Assembly (NCBI RefSeq): GCF_000430845.1
Contig: NZ_AUMU01000008.1
Location: 186,001-250,000, forward strand
Direction of reading: 5' to 3'
DNA: 64,000 nucleotides
DNA from: Chryseobacterium gregarium DSM 19109
Lineage (GTDB): Bacteria > Bacteroidota > Bacteroidia > Flavobacteriales > Weeksellaceae
Part shown: one piece after another, positions 17,486 through 25,762 of the stretch
Position numbering within the stretch: position 1 is the stretch's first letter
Layout of the letters: the number at the start of each line of letters is the position of its first letter
Position numbers and translations under genes: made by a program
Notes under the pieces: model-generated
Seen by the model: only the letters and a program-made list of their open reading frames with translations
What the model was told of the DNA's origin: nothing
Databases searched by the model: none

Positions 17486-17493
17486 CAAATTTA
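17486..17493 (-). promoter_or_regulatory. -7 promoter element of trpS
   Basis: On the minus strand this reads TAAATTTG, a full match to TAnnTTTG, 34 bases before the trpS ATG. No -33 TTG is obvious. Confidence 0.45.
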
Positions 17494-17712
17494 TGAATTT
17501 CCCCTGCAGATTCCGATGATTTGTACAGAGGTTTGTATTTTATTTTGGATTCAACCGTAAATATCTGATTATTAAATTTACAATTCTCGTTAGCATAATT
17601 AAAGAAATTTGCTGTACTAAGCTTTATTTAATCTCTTGACAGGACTCCTTATTAAATTAAAAAGCCACATTAAATATCAATGTAGTCTGTTGGGTCAGCG
17701 AAAAAGAGATGA

Positions 17713-18357
17713 CTAAGGGATCAAAATCTTTTTACCTCCGAATTTTGGTTCAACTCCCAGAAGAAGATTAAGATAAGCTTTTGATTTAGCCAGATATTCC
17801 CGTATATTGGTTTTAAAACCGGCATATTTATTCACATCCTCTGCATTAAACCCAAAAGCATCCATACCATTTTGCCGGGCTAAAAATACAGCCCTTTCGT
17901 TATGAAACTTCTGCGAAATAATAATAATATTCTGCTGGCCGAAAATTTCTTTAGCCCTTACCACGGAATCCAGTGTCCTGAACCCGGCAAAATCCATAAA
18001 AATTCGGTCTTCAGGAATGCCTTTTCTGATCAGGGCCTGCTGCATATCTTCAGGCTCGTTGTAATCTTTTCTGCTGTTGTCGCCACTGACGATAATGTAG
18101 TGTATTTTGCCGCTTTTATACAGATCCCATGTTGCCCGGATCCTGTTGTCAAAATAGGCATTGGGCTGGCCGTTAGTCAGGGTTTTGCTTGTTCCCAGCA
18201 ACAGAGCCGTTTTCGTTTCAGAAACAGCAGCGGTCTGATCAGACATAAAATCTTCGCTGTCTTTCTTTATGCTGTAATTGGCCCAGGCGATAAAAATAAT
18301 TCCTGCTACAAAAAGAAGCAGGAAAAAGGTAAGAATTTTTTTAATGAATTTTTTCAT
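17713..18357 (-). CDS. SanA-like DUF218 membrane protein
   Basis: The 214-residue protein has one N-terminal membrane segment (residues 7-26) and a periplasmic DUF218 (YdcF/SanA) domain. Motifs include ALLLGTSKTLTNGQPNAYFDNRI near the start of the domain, YIIVSGDNSRKDYNEPEDM, and IIIISQKFHNERAVFLARQNG. In E. coli SanA affects envelope barrier function and vancomycin resistance at high temperature; the biochemical activity is not well known. It lies 12 bases downstream of lspA on the same strand, so the two are probably co-transcribed. Confidence 0.88.
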   Translation of the reverse strand: MKKFIKKILTFFLLLFVAGIIFIAWANYSIKKDSEDFMSDQTAAVSETKTALLLGTSKTLTNGQPNAYFDNRIRATWDLYKSGKIHYIIVSGDNSRKDYNEPEDMQQALIRKGIPEDRIFMDFAGFRTLDSVVRAKEIFGQQNIIIISQKFHNERAVFLARQNGMDAFGFNAEDVNKYAGFKTNIREYLAKSKAYLNLLLGVEPKFGGKKILIP

Positions 18358-18369
18358 CTTGCCTATATT

Positions 18370-19008
18370 CTAAAATTCCAGTCCGTTCGGAAAAGCCTTT
18401 TTTCTGAAAGCCAGCAGTAATACGGCTCCAACAGTAATGGCAGAATCTGCTACATTAAAAATATATTTGAAAAATTCGATGTGTTTTCCTCCTATTAAAG
18501 GCCAGCTTTCAGGAACGTTCCAGTCTACCAATGGGAAATGAAACATATCAACCACGCAGCCTCTCATAAAAGTAGAATAACCCTGCCCGAAAGAGGTCAA
18601 TTTTGAAATTCCGGCATAGTCAATCCACCGGTCAATACTCGAATCGTAAACAGTTCCGCTGTCGAAAATCAGTCCGTAAAACATTCCGTCAATCAGGTTG
18701 CCGATGGCTCCTGCAAAGATCATTGCCATAGGGATCAGCAGATAATTGGATTCGCCCTTTTCAAGCCATTTCTTAAATAAATAAACCATTCCCCCGATCA
18801 GGAAAATCCTGACGATTACCAGAAAATACTTTCCGATAACCCCGCCGAAATGAAGGCCGTAAGCCATCCCCGGATTTTCTACAAAGGTAAACCTGAAGCC
18901 AGGTAAAACAGACACGCTTTCTCCAAGGCTGAAATGGGTTTTGATGTAAATTTTTGAAGCCTGATCAATCAATAAGATAAGAAAGGTTACAAATAATATC
19001 TTTTTCAT
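18370..19008 (-). CDS. lspA: lipoprotein signal peptidase LspA
   Basis: The membrane aspartyl protease removes signal peptides from prolipoproteins. It has the conserved NPGMAYGLHFGG block, GAIGNLIDGMFYG, the first catalytic Asp in RGCVVDMFHFP and the second in FNVADSAITVG. At 212 residues it is longer than the roughly 165 of E. coli LspA because about 40 residues are inserted between GNLIDG and the VVD motif, a feature I associate with Bacteroidota LspA. Four membrane segments are visible. It is followed by the SanA-like gene; several lipoproteins in this window would be its substrates. Confidence 0.95.
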   Translation of the reverse strand: MKKILFVTFLILLIDQASKIYIKTHFSLGESVSVLPGFRFTFVENPGMAYGLHFGGVIGKYFLVIVRIFLIGGMVYLFKKWLEKGESNYLLIPMAMIFAGAIGNLIDGMFYGLIFDSGTVYDSSIDRWIDYAGISKLTSFGQGYSTFMRGCVVDMFHFPLVDWNVPESWPLIGGKHIEFFKYIFNVADSAITVGAVLLLAFRKKAFPNGLEF

Positions 19009-19058
19009 AAGAATAGCTGGATTATTTAATGGTCATATGAAACCGCCATGCGACTTTA

Positions 19059-19247
19059 TTACAGTCCTTTTGGTTTATAAGGTTTCCCTATTTTTTCGTT
19101 TTTCTTATCGATCACTTTCTTAATCGTCTTGTTGTTATGATGCATCTTGGTATGGAATTTCTCGAACTCAATGTTCATGTCTTTTAAAACACTTTTCAAA
19201 GCATTCAATTCCATTGCATTTTTGGTGTGGACTATTATTGATTCCAT
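19059..19247 (-). CDS. small DUF2683-like protein
   Basis: The 62-residue soluble, lysine-rich protein starts MESIIVHTKNAMELNALKSVL, with the 'V-H-x-K-N-x-x-x-L-x-A-(L/V)K-x-(V/L)LK' pattern of the short DUF2683 proteins of Bacteroidota. Many members of that group look like antitoxin-type or addiction-module remnants, but no toxin gene is adjacent here. It is 50 bases upstream of lspA and 19 bases downstream of another small gene on the same strand. The function is unknown. Confidence 0.65.
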   Translation of the reverse strand: MESIIVHTKNAMELNALKSVLKDMNIEFEKFHTKMHHNNKTIKKVIDKKNEKIGKPYKPKGL

Positions 19248-19266
19248 TGTATTTTACTTTAAGTTT

Positions 19267-19512
19267 TTATTGTTTAGACAGTTCATCAAGCCTTTTGCGG
19301 TCTTTTGAAGACAAATCATGTATTCCGTTTTTGCCCATTTTGCTGAGGAGCTTGTCAATTTCTTTTTCCCGTTCCCGTTTATTCTCATTAAACCGGTCAT
19401 CCAGGGTATAATTTTTCTTTTTATCCGGGAAGAATCTGTTTTTCAGCTGTTCCCTGTTAAAAAATGCCAGTACTGCAACAATAATAACCGCTAAAACCAA
19501 AAATTCGATCAT
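19267..19512 (-). CDS. small membrane protein with DUF6576-like tail
   Basis: The 81-residue protein has one N-terminal transmembrane helix (residues 2-17, IEFLVLAVIIVAVLAFF). A charged linker rich in Lys, Arg and Asp follows, then a C-terminal segment LLSKMGKNGIHDLSSKDRKRL that resembles the DUF6576 tail (I-D-x-I-L-x-K-I-x-x-x-G-x-x-S-L-T-x-x-E) found at the end of Bacteroidota rhomboid proteins. Its function is unknown. It sits in the ileS-to-lspA minus-strand series. Confidence 0.6.
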   Translation of the reverse strand: MIEFLVLAVIIVAVLAFFNREQLKNRFFPDKKKNYTLDDRFNENKREREKEIDKLLSKMGKNGIHDLSSKDRKRLDELSKQ

Positions 19513-19595
19513 GGGTATATATTAAAAATCAGGTTTATAAAGTATTCCATGAAAAAATACGATATAAACCCAATCTATTGTAAGTAACCTAAAGG

Positions 19596-19976
19596 TTATT
19601 TCTGCATGTTTTTCGCTTCAATGCTCAGTGTGGCATGAGGGACAGCCAGTAATCTTTCTTTAGGAATCAGCTTACCGGTTACTCTGCAGACACCGTATGT
19701 TTTATTTTCAATTCTTATTAAAGCATTTTTCAGATCACGTACAAATTTCTCCTGTCTTCCTGCTAAAATAGAATTCTGCTCTTTGCTCAACGTTTCGGCT
19801 CCTTCTTCAAATGCTTTAAAGGTAGGAGAGGTATCATCAGTTCCGTTATTCTGGTCATTGATGAAACTTTCTCTGATCAGTTTCAGATCATTTTCCGCTT
19901 TTTCTATTTTTTCTTTAATAATAGCCTTAAATTCCTGTAAATCAGTGTCGTTGTATCTTACTCTTTCGTCTGACAT
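19596..19976 (-). CDS. TraR/DksA-family protein with degenerate zinc finger
   Basis: The 126-residue protein has an N-terminal coiled-coil (residues 12-45; FKAIIKEKIEKAENDLKLIRESF) and a C-terminal DksA-like globular part ending YGVCRVTGKLIPKERLLAVPHATLSIEAK. In DksA four Cys bind zinc; here only one is present (YGVC), the others being replaced by Thr/Gly and His/Ala. DksA proteins bind the secondary channel of RNA polymerase and modify promoter response with ppGpp. It is 52 bases downstream of ileS on the same strand, so probably in one transcript. Confidence 0.82.
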   Translation of the reverse strand: MSDERVRYNDTDLQEFKAIIKEKIEKAENDLKLIRESFINDQNNGTDDTSPTFKAFEEGAETLSKEQNSILAGRQEKFVRDLKNALIRIENKTYGVCRVTGKLIPKERLLAVPHATLSIEAKNMQK

Positions 19977-20028
19977 ATTCGTTTCTATTTTTTAATAAAA
20001 TTATGAAATGGGGCGTTAAAAATACCAA

Positions 20029-23000
20029 CTATATGTTAATTTTTTCAACATTTATCTTAAAATTAACCTCATCAATCTCGATTTTGTTAAAATTTGAAAG
20101 TGAAGATACAATTTCTATTTTATTTGACAAGACCTCGGATGAAATATATTCTTCATTTTTCTTAATGTCATTCAGGAAAGGGGAATTTTCCTCAACAGAA
20201 ATCATTATCCGATCGGTTAATTCAAAATCTTTTTCTTTTCTAAGGTTCTGAATTCTGTTGATAAATTCTCTTGCAATCCCTTCAGATTTTAACTCATCTG
20301 TCAGCGTCAAATCTAGTGCCACAGTCGTTTTACCGTCAGATGTTACCGTCCATCCCGGGATGTCTTTTGTTGAGATTTCCACATCGTTCATGGTAATGTC
20401 ATATCCCTGGATCACCACACTTCCTTCTTTTTCCAACGATGAAATCTGCTCTGCAGAAAGTTTAGTGATTTCACTGCCAACCGTTTTCATGTCTTTGCCA
20501 AGCCTTGAACCCAGAGTTTTAAAGTTTGGTTTTATCTGCTTAATAATTAAATGCGACGCTTCTTCAGCATTGATCAGCTGCAGTTCCTTAACATTAACTT
20601 CCTGTTTAATTAATTCTGAAACGGCTAAAATCTGTTCTTCTGTTTTGGAATCTAAAACAGGGATCAGTACTTTCTGTAAGGGCTGGCGTACTTTTATGTT
20701 TTCTTTCTTTCTTAAGGAGAAAACCATACTGGTGATATTCTGGGCCAGATGCGTTTTTTCAACCAGATGCTGGTCGATTAAGGTTTCATCAGCCACCGGG
20801 AAATCCGTTAAGTGAATAGATTCATGACTTTCTTTCCCGGTCACTTTATTTAAATCCTGATACAGCTGATCCATAAAGAATGGAGCGATAGGGGCAGACA
20901 ATTTGGCAACCGTTTCCAGGCAGGTGTATAAAGTCTGGTAAGCAGAGATTTTATCTTCAGAATAATCTCCTTTCCAGAAACGTCTTCTGCACAATCTTAC
21001 GTACCAGTTGCTTAAGTTATCATTGACAAATGTGTTGATGGCTCTTGCCACTCTTGTCGGTTCGTAATCTTCATAGAATGCTTTGACTTCTTTGATCAGC
21101 AGATTCAGTTCGGAAAGAATCCAGCGGTCGATTTCCGGACGGTTCTCCACCTCTTTTTCAGAATAGCTGAATCCGTCAACATTCGCATACAGAGCAAAGA
21201 ATGAATAAGTATTATAAAGCGTTCCGAAGAATTTTCTTCTTACCTCATCAATTCCTTCAATATCGAATTTCAGGTTTTCCCATGGATTTGCATTGGAAAC
21301 CATATACCAGCGTGTGGCATCCGGGCCGTACACGGCTAATGTTTCAAACGGATCAATCCCATTTCCTTTGGATTTCGACATCTTCAAACCATTTTTATCC
21401 AGAACAAGTCCGTTACTCATCACGTTTTTATAAGCCACCGAATCAAAAACCGCGGTACCGATCGCGTGGAGTGTATAAAACCATCCACGGGTCTGGTCAA
21501 CTCCTTCCGCGATAAAATCTGCCGGAAAAGCCTTATGGTTATCAATTAACTCTTTGTTCTCAAAAGGATAATGCAGCTGCGCATATGGCATGGAACCTGA
21601 ATCAAACCAAACATCGATCAGATCACTTTCACGTTTCATTTCCCTTCCTGAATCCGAAACCAGGATTACTTTGTCGATTATATTTTTGTGTAAATCTACC
21701 AAAGCATAATTCTGCTCAGACATATCCCCGATAATGAAATCTTTGAACGGATTTTCTTTCATGAATCCTGTTTTAACAGATTTTTCGATCTCGTTGTATA
21801 ATTCTTCTACAGAACCGATGATGACTTCTTCTTTCAGATCCTCTGTCCTCCAGATCGGCAACGGGATTCCCCAGTATCTTGAACGGGAAAGATTCCAGTC
21901 GTTTACATTTTCCAGCCAGTTGGCGAAACGGCCTTCTCCTGTAGATTTTGGCTTCCAGTTAATCTCTTTGTTTAAATTGACCAGATTTTCTTTTACAGCG
22001 GTCATTTTCACAAACCATGAATCCAGCGGATAATATAATAACGGTTCATCAGTCCTCCAGCTGTGCGGATAACTGTGGACATATTTCTCTACTTTGAAAG
22101 CCTTGTTCTCTTCTTTTAAACGGATCGCAATTTCAACATCCACAGACTTTTCAGGCGCTGTTCCGGCATCGTAATATTCGTTTTTAACATATTTACCGGC
22201 AAAATCTCCCATATGAGTGGTGAATTTTCCCTGTAAATCTACCAATGGAACCGGGTTGCCATTTTCGTTTAATACCAGCATGGGCGGAACTTCAGGAGTA
22301 GCTTCTTTCGCTACTTTCGCATCATCAGCACCAAAAGTCGGTGCGGTGTGAACAATTCCTGTTCCGTCTTCTGTAGTCACGAAATCCCCTGAAATTACCC
22401 TGAATGCATGTTCCGGGTTTTGATAAGGTAAAGCATACGGCAGTAACTGCTCGTATCTGATTCCAACAAGATCAGCACCTTTGAATTCTGCAAGGATTCG
22501 GTAAGGAATGACTTTGCTTTCTGATGTATAATTGGCGAAATCTTCATCTGTTCCTTCAGTGAATTTTTTTCCAAACTGTTTTCCGACCAAAGGTTTAGCC
22601 AAAACAATATTAATCGGTTCAAAAGTATACTGGTTGAACGTTTTTACTAAAACATAATCGATTTTCGGACCGACGGTTAAAGCCGTGTTGGATGGCAAGG
22701 TCCACGGGGTGGTCGTCCAGGCTAAGAAATGGACGTCGCCAAACCCTTGTAAAAATGAAGGCAGTGTTTCCGGTAATGTCTTGAACTGAGCAACAATGGT
22801 TGTGTCAGAAACATCACGGTACGCTCCGGGCTGGTTGACTTCGTGTGAAGAAAGTCCGGTTCCCGCTTTGGGAGAATACGGCTGGATCGTGTACCCTTTG
22901 TACAGTAATCCTTTATCGTACAGCTGTTTCAGAAGCCACCAGACGGTCTCCATATATTTTGACTTGTACGTGATATACGGATCTTCAAGGTCTACCCAAT

Positions 23001-23421
23001 ACCCGATTTTCTCGGTCAGGTTATTCCAGACGTCAGTGTAACGCATTACCGCTTCACGGCAGGCTTTATTGTAATCTTCAATAGAAATCTTTTTGCCAAT
23101 ATCTTCTTTCGTAATTCCTAATTCTTTTTCCACACCCAGCTCTACAGGAAGCCCGTGGGTATCCCAGCCCGCTTTACGGAAAACCTGCTTCCCGTTCTGG
23201 GTCTGGTAACGACAGAAAATATCCTTTAATGCTCTGGCCATAACGTGGTGAATTCCGGGCATACCGTTTGCGGAAGGCGGACCTTCATAAAAAACAAACT
23301 CAGGCTGCCCATCACGAATCTCAACACTTTTATTAAACGTTTTATTCTGTTTCCAGAATTCGGCTACATTCTCGGCTACGTCAATAAGGTTAAGGTTTTT
23401 GTATTCTTTAAATTGGCTCAT
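20029..23421 (-). CDS. ileS: isoleucine--tRNA ligase, long (eukaryote-like) form
   Basis: The 1130-residue class I synthetase has its HIGH motif in GPPSANGMPGIHHVMAR (near residue 55) and KMSKSKGN in NGLKMSKSKGNGIDPFET (near residue 680). The editing (CP1) domain contains WTTTPWTLPSNTAL, typical of IleRS. The length and the absence of the C-terminal zinc-binding cysteines of the short bacterial form point to the type 2 (eukaryote-like) IleRS group, members of which are generally less sensitive to mupirocin; that last point is family knowledge, not something shown here. It charges tRNA-Ile. Its own -7 box lies upstream. Confidence 0.97.
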   Translation of the reverse strand: MSQFKEYKNLNLIDVAENVAEFWKQNKTFNKSVEIRDGQPEFVFYEGPPSANGMPGIHHVMARALKDIFCRYQTQNGKQVFRKAGWDTHGLPVELGVEKELGITKEDIGKKISIEDYNKACREAVMRYTDVWNNLTEKIGYWVDLEDPYITYKSKYMETVWWLLKQLYDKGLLYKGYTIQPYSPKAGTGLSSHEVNQPGAYRDVSDTTIVAQFKTLPETLPSFLQGFGDVHFLAWTTTPWTLPSNTALTVGPKIDYVLVKTFNQYTFEPINIVLAKPLVGKQFGKKFTEGTDEDFANYTSESKVIPYRILAEFKGADLVGIRYEQLLPYALPYQNPEHAFRVISGDFVTTEDGTGIVHTAPTFGADDAKVAKEATPEVPPMLVLNENGNPVPLVDLQGKFTTHMGDFAGKYVKNEYYDAGTAPEKSVDVEIAIRLKEENKAFKVEKYVHSYPHSWRTDEPLLYYPLDSWFVKMTAVKENLVNLNKEINWKPKSTGEGRFANWLENVNDWNLSRSRYWGIPLPIWRTEDLKEEVIIGSVEELYNEIEKSVKTGFMKENPFKDFIIGDMSEQNYALVDLHKNIIDKVILVSDSGREMKRESDLIDVWFDSGSMPYAQLHYPFENKELIDNHKAFPADFIAEGVDQTRGWFYTLHAIGTAVFDSVAYKNVMSNGLVLDKNGLKMSKSKGNGIDPFETLAVYGPDATRWYMVSNANPWENLKFDIEGIDEVRRKFFGTLYNTYSFFALYANVDGFSYSEKEVENRPEIDRWILSELNLLIKEVKAFYEDYEPTRVARAINTFVNDNLSNWYVRLCRRRFWKGDYSEDKISAYQTLYTCLETVAKLSAPIAPFFMDQLYQDLNKVTGKESHESIHLTDFPVADETLIDQHLVEKTHLAQNITSMVFSLRKKENIKVRQPLQKVLIPVLDSKTEEQILAVSELIKQEVNVKELQLINAEEASHLIIKQIKPNFKTLGSRLGKDMKTVGSEITKLSAEQISSLEKEGSVVIQGYDITMNDVEISTKDIPGWTVTSDGKTTVALDLTLTDELKSEGIAREFINRIQNLRKEKDFELTDRIMISVEENSPFLNDIKKNEEYISSEVLSNKIEIVSSLSNFNKIEIDEVNFKINVEKINI

Positions 23422-23731
23422 GGTAATCTATCAATATCGTTGATTCATTAAGTTGGCAAATTTACTAAAATTTACCGGTTTATAAGATATGTTTTATTTT
23501 GACGGTTTGGATTAAAAATTTGTTTCAGGAATGGAAATTTCAAAATAGGCTATTTGTGAATTGTTGATGTTGAATAAGCGATTTTCAGGACCTTATTCCC
23601 TGCATAATAAATTCTTTTAAAGCACAATCATCTGTGAAAATCTGTGGGAAATTACCTTCCAAACAAAATCATACACGAAACCTGATCTTTTAATTTTAAT
23701 TAAATAAATTTGTCCCTTAAAATAAAAACCA
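23422..23731. other. intergenic region, 310 bp, divergent promoters
   Basis: No gene is seen. On the minus strand TAAATTTG at 23457-23464 is a -7 box 36 bases before ileS. On the plus strand TAAATTTG at 23705-23712 is a -7 box 20 bases before the TTG start of the ligase gene. Neither has a convincing -33 TTG. The middle of the gap is AT-rich without clear hairpins. Confidence 0.5.
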
Positions 23732-25024
23732 TTGGAATTCCATCCGTCCATCGAACAGTCCGATATTCACGAAATAAAAAAGTTTCAGGAGCAAAAACTT
23801 CAGGAGTTTCTGATTTATCTTGAAACCCATTCGCCTTTTTATCAGAAGCTGTTCAAAGAAAACAATATTGCTGTTGCTGATATCCGGACATTGGAAGATC
23901 TGCAGAAGATTCCGACGACGACCAAGAATGATATTCAGCAGAATAATAATGATTTTTTCTGCATCCCGTCTGATAAAATTGTCGATTACAGTACCACTTC
24001 GGGAACCTTGGGCGATCCGGTAACCTTCGGATTGTCAGATAACGATCTCGAAAGGCTGGCTTATAACGAAGCTGTTTCTTTCGCCTGTGCCGGAATCCGG
24101 AAAGGAGATGTGGTGCAAATGATTACCACGATCGATAAACGGTTTATGGCCGGTCTGGCTTATTTTTTAGGATTAAGAAAAATGGGCGCGAGTGTTGTCA
24201 GGATGGGCCCCGGAATCCCCGAACTGCAGTGGGATTCTATATTCAGATATAAACCTAAATATTTGATTACCGTTCCGTCATTTTTGCTGAAAATGATTGA
24301 TTATGCCGAGAAACATGGACTGGATTACCAGAATTCCAGCGTCTACGGTGCTGTTTGCATCGGGGAAAGTATCAAAAACCAGGATTTTACGGATAATATT
24401 CTTTCGCAAAAAATCAAGGAAAAGTGGGATATTAAATTGTTTTCGACTTATGCGTCTACGGAAATGAGTACTGCTTTCACAGAATGTGAATATCAGATCG
24501 GTGGCCATCAGCACCCTGAACTTATCATTACGGAAATTCTTGATGACAATGGGAATCTTGTTAAGGAAGGTGAAAACGGGGAACTGACGATTACCACTTT
24601 AGGTGTAGAAGCCCTTCCTTTATTGCGATTCAAAACAGGCGATATCGTAAGAGCGCATAATGAACCTTGCCGATGTGGAAGAAACACGATGCGGCTGGGG
24701 CCGGTTGTCGGAAGAAAACAGCAGATGATCAAATATAAAGGCACGACCTTGTATCCGCCTGCAATGAATGATATTCTGAATGATTTTAATACGATTTTGT
24801 GCTATCAGATCGTTATTCAGTCGAATGAAATCGGGTTGGATGAAATTGTCATTAAAATAAGCACAGACAGCAGATCTGAAAATTTTGTCAATGAAGTCCG
24901 GGATCATTTCAGGGCAAAATTAAGGGTAAGCCCGAAAATTGAAATGATCGATTTTGATATCTTATCTAAAGCCGTATTTAATCCGAACAGCAGAAAACCG
25001 ATCACGTTTATAGATCTGAGATAA
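23732..25024 (+). CDS. PaaK-type acyl-CoA/ACP ligase, probably activates 4-coumarate
   Basis: The 430-residue adenylate-forming enzyme resembles phenylacetate-CoA ligases. The P-loop is DYSTTSGTLGDPVTFGLS (about residues 87-104), there is an STYASTEMSTAFTEC acceptor segment, and the C-terminal RC-x-CGR pattern appears as CRCGRNTMRLGPVVGRKQQMIKYKG. It should join an aromatic acid to CoA or ACP using ATP. Three genes downstream is a tyrosine ammonia-lyase, and flexirubin clusters are known to pair these enzymes to make and activate 4-coumarate. The frame has no ATG; a stop codon is three codons upstream, so TTG at 23732 is the likely start. A terminator follows. Confidence 0.85.
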   Translation: MEFHPSIEQSDIHEIKKFQEQKLQEFLIYLETHSPFYQKLFKENNIAVADIRTLEDLQKIPTTTKNDIQQNNNDFFCIPSDKIVDYSTTSGTLGDPVTFGLSDNDLERLAYNEAVSFACAGIRKGDVVQMITTIDKRFMAGLAYFLGLRKMGASVVRMGPGIPELQWDSIFRYKPKYLITVPSFLLKMIDYAEKHGLDYQNSSVYGAVCIGESIKNQDFTDNILSQKIKEKWDIKLFSTYASTEMSTAFTECEYQIGGHQHPELIITEILDDNGNLVKEGENGELTITTLGVEALPLLRFKTGDIVRAHNEPCRCGRNTMRLGPVVGRKQQMIKYKGTTLYPPAMNDILNDFNTILCYQIVIQSNEIGLDEIVIKISTDSRSENFVNEVRDHFRAKLRVSPKIEMIDFDILSKAVFNPNSRKPITFIDLR

Positions 25025-25056
25025 TTTGTGGGAAGTTTGTATAAAACAGAATACAG

Positions 25057-25079
25057 CAGTTCAAAAGAACTGTTTTTTA
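25057..25079 (+). terminator. intrinsic terminator of the ligase gene
   Basis: CAGTTC (25057-25062), AAAA loop, GAACTG (25067-25072), then six T. It lies 33 bases after the ligase stop codon and directly before the next gene's -7 box. Confidence 0.85.
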
Positions 25080-25080
25080 A

Positions 25081-25088
25081 TATATTTG
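25081..25088 (+). promoter_or_regulatory. -7 promoter element for the secreted-protein gene
   Basis: TATATTTG fits TAnnTTTG and lies 26 bases before the ATG at 25115. It abuts the T run of the preceding terminator. Confidence 0.5.
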
Positions 25089-25114
25089 CACGCTTAAATT
25101 TAAAATTATAAACT

Positions 25115-25726
25115 ATGAAAAAACTATTTTCAATGCTGTTGTTCAGTATTGTTATGATGATCAATGCTCAGGAGCAGAAAATGACGCTTATTGCCGGGAG
25201 TTTTAGTGCTTTGAAGGACCAGACTGAAGTAAACGTAGCGCTGAATTTTGAAAATGTACTGCTTATGAAAGAAAATTTCACAGAAGCGCAGTATCTTGAA
25301 AACAGAAGGAAAGATCTTTTAGCAAATCCTAAGAGAGGGGAAGAAGGATGGCAAAAATGGAATGGAGAATGGCAGAGATATAAAAATGAGGAGTACATTA
25401 ATTATTTTGCAAAAGGCTTAAATAAATCCTATAAAAACATCAGTTTTAAAAAAGACAGTCCATCAAAATACACACTCCTGCTGGAAACAGAATGGGTTTT
25501 CCCCGGATGGCATGCAGGAATGATTGGCATGACAGCAGAAATAACCGGTAAGATAAAATTGGTAGAGACGGATAATCCATCGGTTACCTTAGCTGAAGTA
25601 AGGCTTAATAAATTTGATAAGTATGTAAATAATAAAGAGTTTGTTATGGAATATGGCAGAATTGCCGGGGCATATGAATCTATCGGAAAATATCTTGGAA
25701 AAGAAATCAAAAAAGCTTTAAAGTAA
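25115..25726 (+). CDS. secreted protein of unknown function
   Basis: The 203-residue protein has a Sec signal peptide (MKKLFSMLLFSIVMMINAQ, ending AQ). The mature part contains TLIAGSFSALKDQTEVNVALNFENVLLM, a Trp-rich stretch GEEGWQKWNGEWQRYKNEEY, and WVFPGWHAGMIGMTAEITGKI. These look like a beta-sandwich or periplasmic lipoprotein-type fold, but I recognise no named family. It has its own promoter and terminator and sits between the ligase and the halogenase-like gene. It may or may not belong to the pigment pathway. Confidence 0.65.
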   Translation: MKKLFSMLLFSIVMMINAQEQKMTLIAGSFSALKDQTEVNVALNFENVLLMKENFTEAQYLENRRKDLLANPKRGEEGWQKWNGEWQRYKNEEYINYFAKGLNKSYKNISFKKDSPSKYTLLLETEWVFPGWHAGMIGMTAEITGKIKLVETDNPSVTLAEVRLNKFDKYVNNKEFVMEYGRIAGAYESIGKYLGKEIKKALK

Positions 25727-25762
25727 AAAAAAGCGGTCTGAAAATTTCAGACCGCTTTTTTA
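25726..25762. terminator. strong bidirectional terminator
   Basis: AAAAAAGCGGTCTGAAA pairs with TTTCAGACCGCTTTTTT to give a nearly perfect 17-bp stem with A and T tails on both strands. It separates the convergent secreted-protein gene and halogenase-like gene and overlaps the last bases of both. Confidence 0.9.
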
